Assembly (NCBI GenBank): GCA_030704615.1
Contig: CM060731.1
Coordinates: 7,874,001-7,938,000, forward strand
Source: Takakia lepidozioides
Taxonomy: Eukaryota; Streptophyta; Takakiopsida; Takakiales; Takakiaceae
DNA: 64,000 bases
Direction: 5' to 3'
Shown one piece after another: positions 11,561-23,200 of the stretch. Position 1 is the stretch's first letter, and the number at the start of each line of letters is the position of its first letter. Under the pieces are notes generated by a model. It worked only from the letters and a program-made list of their open reading frames with translations. It had not been told where the DNA came from and searched no databases. Made by a program: the position numbers and the translations under genes.

Positions 11561-11839
11561 GGACCTATAGCCGTGGAATTCGGCACCATTTTTCGCCAGA
11601 GAGACCTATTGCCGCGAAATACGTCGCCGTTTTTTCAGGTTACGGACCCTATTACCGCGAAATTCGGCGCCATATTTGCACATGTCGCTGGGAATTGGCA
11701 TGAGCGGAAGACGAAATTTCATGAGCACAACTGTCAAAAGTGCAATTTTCCCTTCAAGGGGCCGAATAATATGTTTTTCCTGACACATTGCATTAAATTA
11801 TTGTTTTTTATTGTTTTTTATTTTCGAAATTTGTACTTC

Positions 11840-11924
11840 TGCTCATGAAAACCGATTGTGTTACTACTCTGCTCATGCCGCTCATGTCGCTCATGCCGCT
11901 CATGCTCATGAAATAGCAAACCTC
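11840..11924. other. Subterminal GCTCATG cluster and end of E1
   Basis: Five GCTCATG-type motifs lie within about 55 bases, then AAATAGCAAACCTC, after which similarity to E3 stops. Clusters of this kind next to transposon ends often serve as transposase binding sites; that role is an inference here. Confidence 0.6.
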
Positions 11925-11925
11925 T

Positions 11926-12410
11926 CTTGGAAGCATTGGAGGGGGAGAATTTTTGGTCATGGAGGAGAGGGGATCGGGCGGAGAGCAAGAACAAAAGCAA
12001 GCATGGAGAGCACGGGGAAGGAGGAGAGATGATTAGTAAATGCTTGTTATATGCAAAGCTGTAGTGATATTGTAGAGGAGATTAGAGACACAATGGCTTC
12101 GGCCTGATACCTAATAAATCATAATCTGATACTGATACGATACAATCACACTGTGTAGAGAGATCTGAGTGAAGCTGTGGAATGAATGGATGAGTTGATG
12201 AGCAAACTGATACTCAATTATCAATAGTAAGGTAGCTAGCTAACATGAATGAGGAAAGGAAAACAAATAGGAAACATCCCCATGATACACTAGCTGTAGG
12301 TCATGACTGATTGTTCTGAGCGGGCTGAGTACTTAGAGATTTCCAACTCTTCTATCTTGGAGTTTCCGCCTCGGATAGCAAAGGGATGGGTGAGTAAAAG
12401 CCCCGCGACA
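11926..12410 (+). mobile_element. Partial LTR (subfamily A), plus orientation
   Basis: The segment matches the 3' half of the LTR at 34,042-34,853, including the GGTCATGGAGGAGAGG and ACAGTGTGATTGTATCG-type (inverse strand) regions. It ends in GCCCCGCGACA, the CA end of this LTR family. No primer binding site follows, so this is the 3' end of an element or a solo LTR whose 5' half is lost at the E1 boundary. Confidence 0.8.
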
Positions 12411-14893
12411 ATCCCTAGCAATCCAACGTACCAATCGCTTCACAACAGTTTCATCTTCGGCCACCATCACTGGGATGCTTCCCATTGGGATATTTGCATC
12501 TTCCATCACATCTCTGTAAATTCCAGCCACATGCTGAAATATATCATCCGTTTCTCCCGCTCTATACTTCAAACCTTTCCTCAAAGACCGTCTTGTAGTA
12601 TCAATAGAAGGACCCCCCACATTTGAAGCCAAAAAATGATGCAATCTCGGACCCCCCCAAAGCTGCACAGTCTCAAACATTGTTTTTGTGCTAGTACCAT
12701 ACCTCTTCCCTTGTGGAGACCTGTCAATATTCTTGCCCATATCAACAAGAAAATCCCACAAACTTTCTTTTCCTTCAAAATCCCCCCTCCTTTGTGCATC
12801 AACAATATCACGACAAAATTTGAGAACATCTCCTCTTTCAATTGCCTCAATCCCAGACTCCTTCAAACTCCTACATCGCACAAACAAGGATGCCACTTTG
12901 GTCCTAGCCTCCCACAATTTGAACCTCAACTGCCTCAACTCCTGTCTGTTTTTGTAAACTTGTTTGACAATCTCGGCATTTCCAAGATATGACAACCTTC
13001 TTCCCTTGCCAGTATCTCTCTCCCCTCTACATTCCATGGCACCTCTTTCTCTATATACCCTCATTCTGAAGTCATTTTCCAAGGGAATGGAAGAACATGC
13101 TGAACATCTCAAGTTTGGAAATGCCTCCCCATCCAATGACACTCTTAAACAATCCGCGTGCCAAAACGTACCAACAACCTTATGCTCTTGATTGTTTAGA
13201 GTGATGGTTGCATTTGTCAACAGCTCGACATACCACTTCTTTCCTCCCTTGCTATCTTGAAGGAATGGTTTCAGAGTTATTCTCTGCTGGTTGTACTCCC
13301 ACCATTCAACCCATAGGCCCCAACACAAACTGTCTCTTCCTTTGTTGCATTGGGACCTTTGCTGTAATTGTCAATCCTCAATCAGATCTGCCCGTTGGGC
13401 AGCGTCAACACAAGTGTATGGAGTTTGTGACGAGGATGCTCCCATTGTTGATGCCACAATTGGATTGTCAAGTGGTGGGGACGGCAACACAGGTTGACTG
13501 ACCAAGAAAGAGCTTAGATCCCGTTGCTTTACATCTTTGGCAATCATAGGCTTTGGAGGCCTTCCTCTCTTTTTGCACAGTCCTTCACTACTTCCAACCT
13601 TCTGACAAATCTCTGCATCGACATGAGTTTTCCTTTCACATGCTCTATCAAAGAAGATTGCAAAGAACCTGTCCTTGGAAACAAGAGTAGCCACTTCAAA
13701 TCAAGTGGGCACCTAATCCTTATGGAACCCAACTGCGAATAGTCTCCAATTGTGGCTTCCACAGTCTCAAATCTATTTCCAGGATTGTCCTCACAAAACC
13801 GAGCAACTTCCTCTAATGCCTCCTTCACCCTGTTCTTCTTTGCATCTAATGCTTCATCTGCATTTACAGGGCTGATGACACATTGTGATGAACCCTTCCC
13901 ATGACGCCTCTCATAGGCTATGCGATGCCCCTCACTCCTCAAATGAGATCTCATAAAGTTTGCACATGCATCATATGGTTTGTTTTTCCCAGACATTGCA
14001 TAAACATCCTCACACTCAACACACCATATGTGGAACATTGCTTGTCCTTGTTGATCCTTTCTCATGAGCTCAAACTTGTCACATCATCCTTCTGCAGAGA
14101 TTTTCCTTTCAATGGCTCTAATCTCTTTCTGCCATTTTTGAATATCGTTGGATGTAGCCAACGTGCTGCACAATCTACCAGATCTCTGCTGAAGTGCATG
14201 CTCATGTGCATGGTCTTCATTTCCACCATCGCCAGCAAAGGGTGTATCAGGGTCCATCCTCATCTTGGTAGACACTGGTGCCGGGTCCTCGCCTGGTTTG
14301 TCCTCATGCAAGATCGTAGAACCACTGGAAGATAGAGGTCTTTTCAATCCTTGGTCCCCATCATTTTGGTCTGAAATCTTAATGTGTACAGTATCCCCTT
14401 TCAGAACCATCCTCTCTTCCTGCTTGGCTGAAAGGACACTACCCCCCATGGAAAGGAAATGAAATTTTGCTGAGACAAGCTCATCACCTAGAATTTCTGC
14501 TCGGATGCATTTGTATGTGACACCTTGCATAGTGAACACAGAACCAAGCCTATTTGGTGATGCATCTCCTCCAACGAGCAGGACTTTTACTTCCAACTCT
14601 TCTTCCATGATGAGTTTCACCTGCAAAATGCAATGAAAACATTTCAAATCAGACCTTGATAGACCAATAACAAAGCACCCGGGTTGGAAGGTTCCAAAGT
14701 CTTGTTTTATACAACCCTATAGGCTGTCCAAGCAGGGACTACGTTGATAAGAGGATGAAATGTATACAGAAGCAAGTACCTGATTGATGAGTTTGACGTT
14801 GCTAATTCTTGCTGCTGCTATTGACCAAATGCTACTACTTCCACTGCTGGTAGCCCTCTTGGGTGATCCTGAACCCACAGTCCATCCTTGCAT
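12411..14893 (-). pseudogene. Gene C: unrecognised multi-exon gene with zinc finger and AT-hook, decayed
   Basis: Exon 1 is 14893-14780 (ATG, 38 codons, ending IAAARISNVKLINQ). It joins in phase to an exon beginning at 14620 (VKLIMEEELEV). That frame runs to a single TGA near 14,084 and then continues into a C2H2-like finger (WCVECEDVYAM to HLRSEGHR). A frameshift near 13,690 leads to an AT-hook (KKRGRPPKP). A further exon, 13,3xx-12,411, encodes a domain with LWGGPRLHHFLASN, LRKGLKYRAGE and MVAEDETVVKR. The 3' end is cut by the LTR at 12,410. I do not recognise the family. The zinc finger plus AT-hook, and the position among mobile elements, fit either a transposase-like protein or a captured host chromatin gene. 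The AEDET stretch could be part of an RNase H-like core, but this is weak. Confidence 0.5.
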
Positions 14894-14961
14894 CAGTGGC
14901 TAGCCCTCCCTCCACACTAACATATTTAAATACAAAGTTCTGTCAAACTCCCTACGATGTT

Positions 14962-15955
14962 TGTCGAGCGGCTTTTACTCACCCATCCCTTCGCTATCCG
15001 AGGTGGGAACTCCAAGATAGAAGAGTTGGAAATCTCTAAGCACTCAGCCCGCTCAGAACAATCAGTCATGACCTACAACCAGTGTATCATGGGGGTGTTT
15101 CCTATTTGTATTCCTTCCCGTATTCATGTTAGCTAGTTACCTTACTGTTGGTATTTAAGTATCAGATTGCTTCAGCAATCTATCGGATTCCATCAACTCA
15201 TCCATTCATTCCACAGCTTCACTCAGATCTCTCTACACAGTGTGAGTATGAAGTATGAATCAGATTAATATCTATCAAGTATCAGGCTGAAGCCATGAAG
15301 TCTCTAATCTGTTCTACATTACAACTCTACTGCTTGCATTCATCAAGCATCAACAGATCGTTCTCCTCCTACTCCGTGCTCTCCCTCTTTCTACTCAAAG
15401 ATGCGCTATCCGCTTCATTTCCCAGCTGTGATGCCCGAAAACCTTCAAGAAATCATTCTCCCCCCAGAAGTAGTCCCTGGAAGTGATTCCTAGACCTCCC
15501 CGCTCTTCGCTTTTTCTACCTACAAGCTGTTCTAACCGCTTTCCTAACTAACCGTCATCCCTGTAGTACACGTTCCTTTCTCAGATGTCGTTCCCCCACC
15601 GTCGTTCCCTGCCAATGATAACTGTTCCCCAGCTGTGCCGAGCTGTGACTGGCTGTATCAGGCTGTGGCGGGCTGTGACTGGCTGTGTCGGGCTGTGTAG
15701 GGCTGTGCGAAGCTGTGGCGGCTGTGTCGGGCTGTGACGGGTTGTGTTGGACTGTGATGGACTGTGTCAGGCTGTGTCGGGCTGTGTTGAGCTGTGACTG
15801 GCTGTATCAAGCTGTGGCGGGCTGTGACGGGCTGTGTCGGCTGTGACTAGTCTATGTAAAAAAATAAGGGTACCTCTTGGAACCCATAAAAGTGTCTAAG
15901 TCCCAGACCCCACAGAACCCATAAAAGTGCCTAAGTCCGAGACAGTCCTCTAACA
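14962..15955 (-). mobile_element. 3' LTR of retrotransposon R1 (subfamily B), minus orientation
   Basis: On the minus strand the LTR runs from TGTTAGAGGACTG at 15,955 to GCCGCTCGACA at 14,962, 994 bp with TG...CA ends. It is preceded on that strand by the purine-rich tract GAGAGGGGAAGGGG, a polypurine tract. The U3 part holds a minisatellite of TGTGACGGGCTGTG-like units (15,630-15,850). Confidence 0.88.
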
Positions 15956-17670
15956 TTACCCCTTCCCCTCTCAAAAAGCCGTGTCCTCATGGTTTACTGT
16001 TTGGGATTTGGAAACCGTTGTGAGCGAGCACCCTTCTGACGGTGAGAGTCTCATGAAGGACTCCTTGTGCGATCTCGAGTCCTGTCACTGGTTGATGGAG
16101 ATGATTGAACACTACCTGGAAATGTCAGTCCTTTCTTTGGCTGATATCGAGGTAATCTTTTAGGCATAGGAGACCCCCGTCGCTTCTTCTCTGCCATCTG
16201 AATTGCATAGTCATCTGCCATGTCAAAATAGTTCGCTGAAGAATCAGTAGTATCAGAATCCTCATCGCCTCTCCGGTGTTTTAACGGCCGAACTTTTTGT
16301 GGAATCCTCTGGGGCATACAATGTGGTCCCACCATGTCTGGAAGTTTAAACTGTAAAACTTGTTGTAAGCGCTGAATTGCAAAATTGGTGAAGACCCTGA
16401 ACTTCTTGTCTGTCCAGGTGAGTGGTGTACCAATGACTTGTGAATTGTGCAAATATTTCCATGCCTCTTGGCCCTTAAAGAAAATATCGTCAGGCCCGAA
16501 TTTCTGTGTTGACAAATTGTTCCAGGCCGCATGAAACCATGAACGAAGTTGGGAGTCCTTTTGCATCATCACCTTTGCATCATAGATGTACATATGAGGT
16601 GGCACTGAAGGTAAGACCCAATGATCCCCACTGGAATAACTCCGAAAGCGCGATTGCATCTTCTGCTGCTCAATGTGATAACGTGCCAGAAAACATGCAG
16701 CATAGTATAACCCGCAGCCCATGACAATACTTGCTACCTCCTTGGTCTTGGTATAAATGAATCCATGTACAACTTGGAAGGCAATTAATTCCTTCAACAT
16801 GGTACTTGCCTCATGCCAGTACTGCGCAAAGTGATGATCCTCAATGGGTTGATTGTTCGGAAGAACCTTAGTCCTAGTTGCCACTGGCAGCCAAATGGCA
16901 TAATCTGGTAGTAATGTGCCAACGACTGTGGAGGACTAAATTCCTTCCAAGCCAAATCCAACATAATTGGAATTTGGTTGAAGGGCATAATCATAGCCCG
17001 ACTGTACTCCCGTGCAGCAGGAGTTTTAGGTGGGTTGAAAGCATCCCCCCATACCTCAGGCTGTGGTGGTTGTTGTGTGGCTGTAGTAACAACAGGGTCA
17101 GCTACTGTCACAGTGACTTGTTGTGGTCTTGGTGGCACTGGCTCTTGTACCACTGGCATCTCCTACACCCCCTGCGAAGAAGACTGAAAAGCCAAAGTTC
17201 TGGCTTGTAAATAAGAAGCCATCAGCTGCTCCTCAGGTACAAAGACTCTCTTGTCAATATTTGATGTCAGGTCCTCCACCTGAGTCTGCAGGCCGTCTAC
17301 ATCCTCTTGTAGCTCCTATCCTACTATAGACATTGTCTATAGTAGTTGTGGCAATGTTCTGCACTTGCAGTCTGAGCTCAGTCATCTTGCTTTGGGTGAG
17401 CTTTCGTGGTGCTTTGCCTTCCACCGGCCCTTGTGCTAACCAGACCTGCATAAGGTGGTTATCCACCAAGTTGCTTGTGGTACCCTTGAGAGTCTGCTCC
17501 TCTGTAAGTCTGTACACGTCTATCTGCTGTTGTAAAGCCTCCATGCGCTTTGCATGAGGTTCAACCAAATTTGCATATGCAGCAGCCAGATTATTGGCTT
17601 CCTACCAAGCCTTCTTAGCCACATAGAGTTCATTTCTATTTACCCTTAGCGTTTGTTGCAACTCCAGGAG
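15956..17670 (-). pseudogene. R1: C-terminal part of extra 3' ORF
   Basis: The minus strand encodes pieces matching R3 positions 44,070-45,731: PEVWGDAFNPPKT, KVLPNNQPIEDHHFAQYW and a tail rich in RDRTRSPS. They are split into several frames (17,568-17,254, 17,159-16,794, 16,884-16,051) by small indels. The segment breaks at about 17,670, where plus-strand LTR sequence begins. It looks like an older element interrupted by R2/R3. The function of this ORF is unknown. Confidence 0.75.
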
Positions 17671-18202
17671 CCAGGAGCGAGGACTGGAAACGAATCAATT
17701 CGGGAGGATCACTTCTTGGAGGGACTTCGGACATCACTGGGGGGGAAATGAAGGAGAGACGCATCTCTGAGCAAAAAGAGGGAGAGCACGGAATAGGAGG
17801 AGGACGATCTGTTGATGCTTGATGAATGCAAGCAGTAGAGTTGTAATGTAGAGCAGATTAGAGACTCCATAGCTTCAGCCTGATACTTGATAGATATTAA
17901 TCTGATACATACTTCATACTCACACTGTGTAGAGAGATCTGAGTGAAGCTGTGGAATGAATGGATGAGTTGATGGAATCCGATAGATTGCTGAAGCAAAC
18001 TGATACTTAATTACCAACAGTAGCGTAACTAGCTAACATGAATGCGGGAAGGAAAACAAATAGGAAACACCCCCATGATACACTAGCTGTAGGTCATGAC
18101 TGATTGTTCTGAGTGGGCTGAGTGCTTAGAGTTTCCAACTCTTCTATCTTGGAGTTTCCGCCTCGGATAGCGAAGGGATGGGTGAGTAAAAGCCGCGCGT
18201 CA
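17671..18202 (+). mobile_element. Truncated 5' LTR of retrotransposon R2 (subfamily B)
   Basis: Corresponds to the second half of the LTR at 45,770-46,807 and ends GCCGCGCGTCA. It is followed directly by the primer binding site. The first half, with the minisatellite, is missing at the junction with R1. Confidence 0.82.
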
Positions 18203-18790
18203 TTTGGCGACCATACTGGGGAACTGGGTCATGAACAACCAGATGTGACACGCATCTGGTGGGATCATGGTGGTTGGAGAATTAAAGAATTTGATGTGAA
18301 TCAAATTCCTTGTGAAACTGAGAAGGAAAGATTGTCCAAACGATTCTTTCAGAGATTCTTGGAATTGCCAGACGGTTGTAAAGAAAACATTCTTAAGAGA
18401 GTGCATGATGCTGACCCTGAATGGGGTCTGGAGAAAGGAGTGATAAAGATTTATCAGGTGGCCTGTAGAGGAAGAGCACGTTGGTTACCAACATTGGTAT
18501 ATGTGATAACATTGCTATCCATTAAGCGAGTAGAGTTTGAAGGCTGGGAGGAAAGAAAAGTGAATGTTTTTACTCATATGCATGAAGAGCTTGTACTGGT
18601 AAAGAATTGGATTCCAAAGGATATTTTGTGGATCAAACTCACACCAAGAACAGCTTTCCAGACTTGTTTGCCATATGGTTATATGGTAACGGAGACTTCT
18701 AGTATAGCCAAGGGTGCATTGAAGCTTGAAAGAAACCCAGGCATATACGAGAGATATTACAGAAGAGAGTTTTGGTTATTGCCACATTAA
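18203..18790 (+). CDS. R2 leader ORF (ORF0), function unknown
   Basis: An open frame runs from the LTR through the primer binding site to 18,790 and encodes about 190 residues (WWDHGGW, WLPTLVYVI, FWLLPH at the end). The same frame is intact in R3 (to 35,441) with few changes, so it is conserved between copies. No ATG opens it near the start. It may be read from an unusual start, or may be part of gag. I do not recognise a domain. Confidence 0.5.
   Translation, partial: FGDHTGELGHEQPDVTRIWWDHGGWRIKEFDVNQIPCETEKERLSKRFFQRFLELPDGCKENILKRVHDADPEWGLEKGVIKIYQVACRGRARWLPTLVYVITLLSIKRVEFEGWEERKVNVFTHMHEELVLVKNWIPKDILWIKLTPRTAFQTCLPYGYMVTETSSIAKGALKLERNPGIYERYYRREFWLLPH
18205..18222 (+). other. Primer binding site of R2
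   Basis: TGGCGACCATACTGGGGA lies two bases after the LTR end and is repeated after the LTR at 34,853. The TGG start pairs with a tRNA CCA end. I cannot name the tRNA without a search. Confidence 0.7.
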
Positions 18791-18811
18791 AAAAAATGAA
18801 AGACATGGGAC

Positions 18812-19587
18812 ATGAGTGATGAAAGAGAAGCTAGACGCCAGAGATATTCAGCAAAAAGAGAAAGCTATCTGAAAGCTAATTATCCATATCTTTGGGAGAG
18901 AGGAATAGACATAGGGGAATTATCTGGACCTCTCACGCCATTAAGATCAAAGAGTACATCACCCATACCAGAAGAACTAGAGTTGAATGACACTCCTGCT
19001 GTTTCTTTGCAAGAAAGATTAAGGGAATTGGTACAGGAAGAAGATCAATCACGAGGTGAAAGATCTGAGGTACATCCCTGGATAAAAGATTTGACATAAA
19101 TCTTTGATAAGAGTTGGCATGGAACACCAAAAGCAGGAACTCCAGTTTCTGAAACGGAAGGTGAAGAAGGAGGAGAGGATGTGGCAGAGCCAACGGAGAG
19201 TTCAGACTCTCCAACACCATTGCAGTTGAGTTACATGAGTGAAGAAGAAACCCAAGGGCAGAACTTGGAGGATGAAAACAGAGAGAAGAAATTGGAAGAG
19301 GAAGAATATGAAGAAGTAGACCCAACAGCTGAGGTTGAGACTACAACCAGGACATCCCAACCCGTTGGACCTGGATCAAGTGGAGCACTTGGATCACAAG
19401 CCAACGAAGGTGTCGGCTCAAGGGGATCAGGCGGGCTGCCTGGATCTGGCTCTGGGGGGACAGGGAGTGTGGGAAGTAGTGCAACTGGAGCTGGGAATAC
19501 TGTGAATATCGTGGGGCCAGTAGTAGGGAGTGCTCAAGGGCCACCACTTGGTGGAAGATCCACCACAACAACAACAGGTCCTGAAGG
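18812..19587 (+). pseudogene. R2 gag, 5' part, interrupted by transposon E2
   Basis: Starts MSDEREARRQRY, runs to an in-frame TAA at 19,099 (R3 has CAG there), then continues with acidic and Gly/Ser-rich stretches. The reading frame is cut by E2 at 19,587 and resumes after 32,005. Gag would form the particle that packages element RNA. This copy is dead. Confidence 0.8.
19577..19587. repeat. Target site duplication of E2, left copy
   Basis: GGTCCTGAAGG directly precedes the left end of E2 and is repeated at 31,995-32,005. The uninterrupted R3 sequence has GGTCCAGAAGG at the equivalent place. Confidence 0.85.
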
Positions 19588-19859
19588 GGGGTGCTATTCT
19601 GTGAGCCCGGAGGCGTGAGCCTGTGAGCCGAGGAAACCGTGAGCCCAGCACAGGCTCACGCCACGTCAGCATACATACAGGGCCTATTTCCGCGGGTGTC
19701 ACCTATTTCTGCGGGTTGATCAGCCATTTCCCGGGAATGCAGAGTGGATATGTTACATCCATTGTATCCATTGCATCCATGCAGACGTTATCAACATACC
19801 AAGCCCTCACAAGTTTATGTGGGTACGTCGTGAGGAGGTGCACACTGACATGATCTAAA

Positions 19860-20110
19860 GCGGAACCCTGCGAAATCTTTTCTTACTCACCACCCTTGCG
19901 AACATGCCAGGTATGTGCGGGAGCATCATGGATGCTCATTAGATTTGAGAATGCCTCACAGCTCTTTGATGAGGTGGACTTCACCGTGATGGATTCACCA
20001 ACCATTCTTCTAGCAGGAATGGTTTGGAGACCAACGAGCAACTGATGCGAGAATGCTCTACACGAACCAAAGTCGTTTGTTTGTATTTGCAATGCACTCA
20101 AGTCTGTGAG
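19860..20110 (-). other. Possible extra exon near E2 left end
   Basis: A 72-codon open frame on the minus strand (ALQIQTNDFGSCRAF to TWHVRKGGE) is preceded by a plausible acceptor (CTCACAG) and followed by a strong donor (GGTGAGTAAG). It lies after the A2 stop codon. It may be a 3' UTR exon, part of a captured gene, or chance. No family is recognised. Confidence 0.2.
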
Positions 20111-20291
20111 GTCCAGAGAACACTAAATAGATTGAAGGAACAATCCGGGCAGTCCATGCAACCCCCATCTCCAACAATAGTTTGTTCCCATTAATGTGCA
20201 TTCCACGCACACATTGCAAACAGGACAACAAGGACACACAACCATCCTATTTCAAATTTGGCCCCGAATAAAACGAAAAGAAAGCTTCATA

Positions 20292-23200
20292 TCAAGTGTC
20301 ACAGTCATCAGAATCAGTCTCGACCTCCTGTGCTATGTCATCCACAAAGATTCTGGCCCCAACACCACGTCTTCTACCACGGCCGTGGATAGGTGGACTC
20401 CGAGTGCCATGAACGGTCATGCTTGTTGCGAGTGCCTCCGCATAGACAGGTAGCACGCAAGACCGAGGAGGACTGGAAAGAAGTCCAAACAGGTGTGATA
20501 GCCCTGGAGGGCAAGTGGAAGCACGCGGACTCCTGCACATGTCGACAAAAACCCATTCAGAACACAATATGCAATACACAAGTCCAACAAAGAGGATGTC
20601 TGCCATGTGAACTTTGCCTCAAGAAGAGTGATTCTCGATATTGAAACAACAATGCAAGCATGCACAGGTTGAACTTACTCACAGGCAAAGTCGGAGTCCA
20701 GCTCCTTGTCGGAAGTCTCCTCTGTATCAATATCAGCGGGACGGGGCTTCGGAAGGACTTGAGAAGTGTGTCCACCCAAACCCATAAGGAGGTTGTTGTA
20801 AATCTCAGCATCCCCTTCAATCCCAAAGAGATGTCGGGCACTGGCCTTGCAAGCGTGGTACGAAGCACCTGCAGTGGAATAGAATGAAGGAAGCAGACAT
20901 TGAAGACACATATGGAACGGTGGGAAGTACTGAAAGTGCAAGCTCAATCAAACCTCATGAAATCCGAATGTTGAAGAGACGAACCTGTGCCCATTGACAA
21001 ATCCAGAACTCTGGCGTCTGTGTAGGTGCAGCACTCCACAATCGTTTGAATGAAAGCCGGGCTCCTCTCCCTCGCCCCTCTCCAAGGAACCCCATTCCCC
21101 CTTCGCAAGCAGACGTTGCTGTCGACGTAGTTGTGGTGCATGTCATCCGTTGGAGGATCTGTCCTGTCGTCTATGAACTTGCCCCCATGAGTGATGGCGA
21201 ACTCCGAAATGCGGCCGGAGTCGTTGGTGGATGCACTCGGACGAGACAAACAGCTTCAAACAAACGAGTCTGCGAACAACACATTCAAAGGAACTAAGAA
21301 GCTTAAAAAATCAGGCCCCTACATATGAGATCGAGCGACCTATACAACTCCATCCGAGAACCACCAAGAAGAGGAAGAAGAAGGTAAATTTACCATCTCT
21401 CCCGGACGATCCCCCTTCGTAAGGTACATGCTGTTCACACAATTCCATGTCTTCAGGACTCTCATGCCCGAGGCTTTCAAATAGCTGGCAAGTGCACGGC
21501 GACAGCGAACGTCGGCGGACTGTATGAGCACCAAAACACCTGCATCGGACAGGAAAAAATTGCAAAAGGAGAAAACCCACCGCCAGTAGCGCTCATCAAA
21601 AGCATTCCAACCCGGACAAGCACCCGATGGAGGGACATCCGGGACTGCCAACCCATCAGGGATGTCCAAGATTATGAGTTCGGCTGCATATTGCTTCTCC
21701 TTCCCGTTCACCCAGGATTTGGTCATTTTAGCCTGCAAACAAAATTACAATGGAATACTCAAGAGGATTGAAACGATCCATGCCCACTGCAGAGAACATG
21801 CAAAAGAGAACACGCACCGTGCCGAGGAACTGTACAATCCTCTCCCACACTGGTGATGGCTCGCCCTTGTAATCAGATTTCTTCGACTCCATCATGGCAA
21901 GGAATCCGACGTTGGCCATCTCCAACCTGGTAGGGCGAATGACCCTCGTCGGATGTTCCACTGCATGGTACGGGTCCTTGGGATCAACCACCCCCTTGTT
22001 CTTTCTCACGGATCCCCTACCATGCGGTGGAGTCTGCTGGACATGCACCACTGGGCCAATATCTGCAACACTTCCCTGCCCTTGTGCCACCTTCCCTCTA
22101 CCCCTTCCTTTCCCCACAACACCAGCAACATCTTTCCCCTTTGCCTTTCTACCTCTACCCGGGGTATCCTGAGCGGGAGGCTCCTTCTCTGCAAGAGTCC
22201 TCAAATTTCGCTCATGAATGTCGAGGTCGGCTGCTGCGGCAGTGGCTGCAATTCGCTCATTCTCTCTCCTCAAAGACACCTCCGGAGCTGGGGTCTCAGA
22301 AGGAGGGCAATCCAAATACCAACCACAAGAAGATAGATGGTCTGGGCCCCAGTCATGCAAGATCCCAGTAGTAAACATAGTCTGATTTCCAGCAGGGACA
22401 AGCCAGAGGTCCACGAAATCTGGATGTTTGTCCAAACAATTCTCTTCCATGAGAACAAACTTTATGTACCTGCAGGAACAAAGACAGCCTCATTATGCAA
22501 TGCAATTATTGTCTCTCAGTTTTTCCATCACATTCCCCTTAAACTGTATGCGTCACAGTACATTGCAACCACAGGACACCAAGTAAACTGAACTGCCCAG
22601 GGAGTGCACCTGTAAAGGCATCGTTTCCAGGCTTCCTCTCCTTTTTCTTGCTGGTCAAGGTCATGTGTTCGACTGATGCCACCCTCCTTGCTGAACTCTC
22701 TAAAGAAACAAGAGTGCCACACTGTGGCTCTCCATTTCCTCATGTATGCTTCGAAGGAGACCTTCGGTGCTGTCATAGTGATGCCATAGTCAGCCAGCTG
22801 AGTATGCAGAACCGACCGTGCCCTTTCTTCCAACTGCAAAACAATTCAAATGCAAGAATGAACCCAAAAAAATCACTGCGAATGTGAGAGGCAATGGAAA
22901 GAGAAGGACAGGAAAAGAGAAAAGAAAGTGACACAGGAAAGGACAACACACCTGGCTCCAGTAAGTGGCCTTGTGAAGCCATGTGTCCAGCACATTGTCA
23001 CTGACTGGAATGACACGCTGGGTCTTCTTCTCTTTCTCCGGCCTGGGGAACATGTGTGTATCCCTAACTGTGGGATCGGAGTTCCATATCTGTAGCCACT
23101 TCACCTTCTGTTCTGAAGACACAACGGCGGTAGACAACCTGTGTAACTTCTCCTGGGCCATCTCTGGCTTGCCTGGCTTGTTATAATGGTTTTTTATCTC

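Larger units (their letters stand above)
1..11924. mobile_element. E1: two-gene MULE-type DNA transposon (left end outside window)
   Basis: E1 carries gene A1 on the minus strand and transposase gene B1 on the plus strand, facing away from each other across a large palindromic array. Its left end, with the last exons of A1, lies outside the window. The right end is placed at about 11,924, because E1 and the inverted copy E3 (to 47,835) both stop at the same base. Read inward from that end the sequence is GAGGTTTGCTATTTCATGAG. This resembles the left end of E2 (GGGGTGCTATTCTGTGAG), whose boundary is fixed by a target duplication. The last 80 bases hold repeated GCTCATG motifs, matching the GCTCACG clusters at the ends of E2. 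Family membership rests on the B1 protein. No target duplication can be tested here. Confidence 0.75.
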
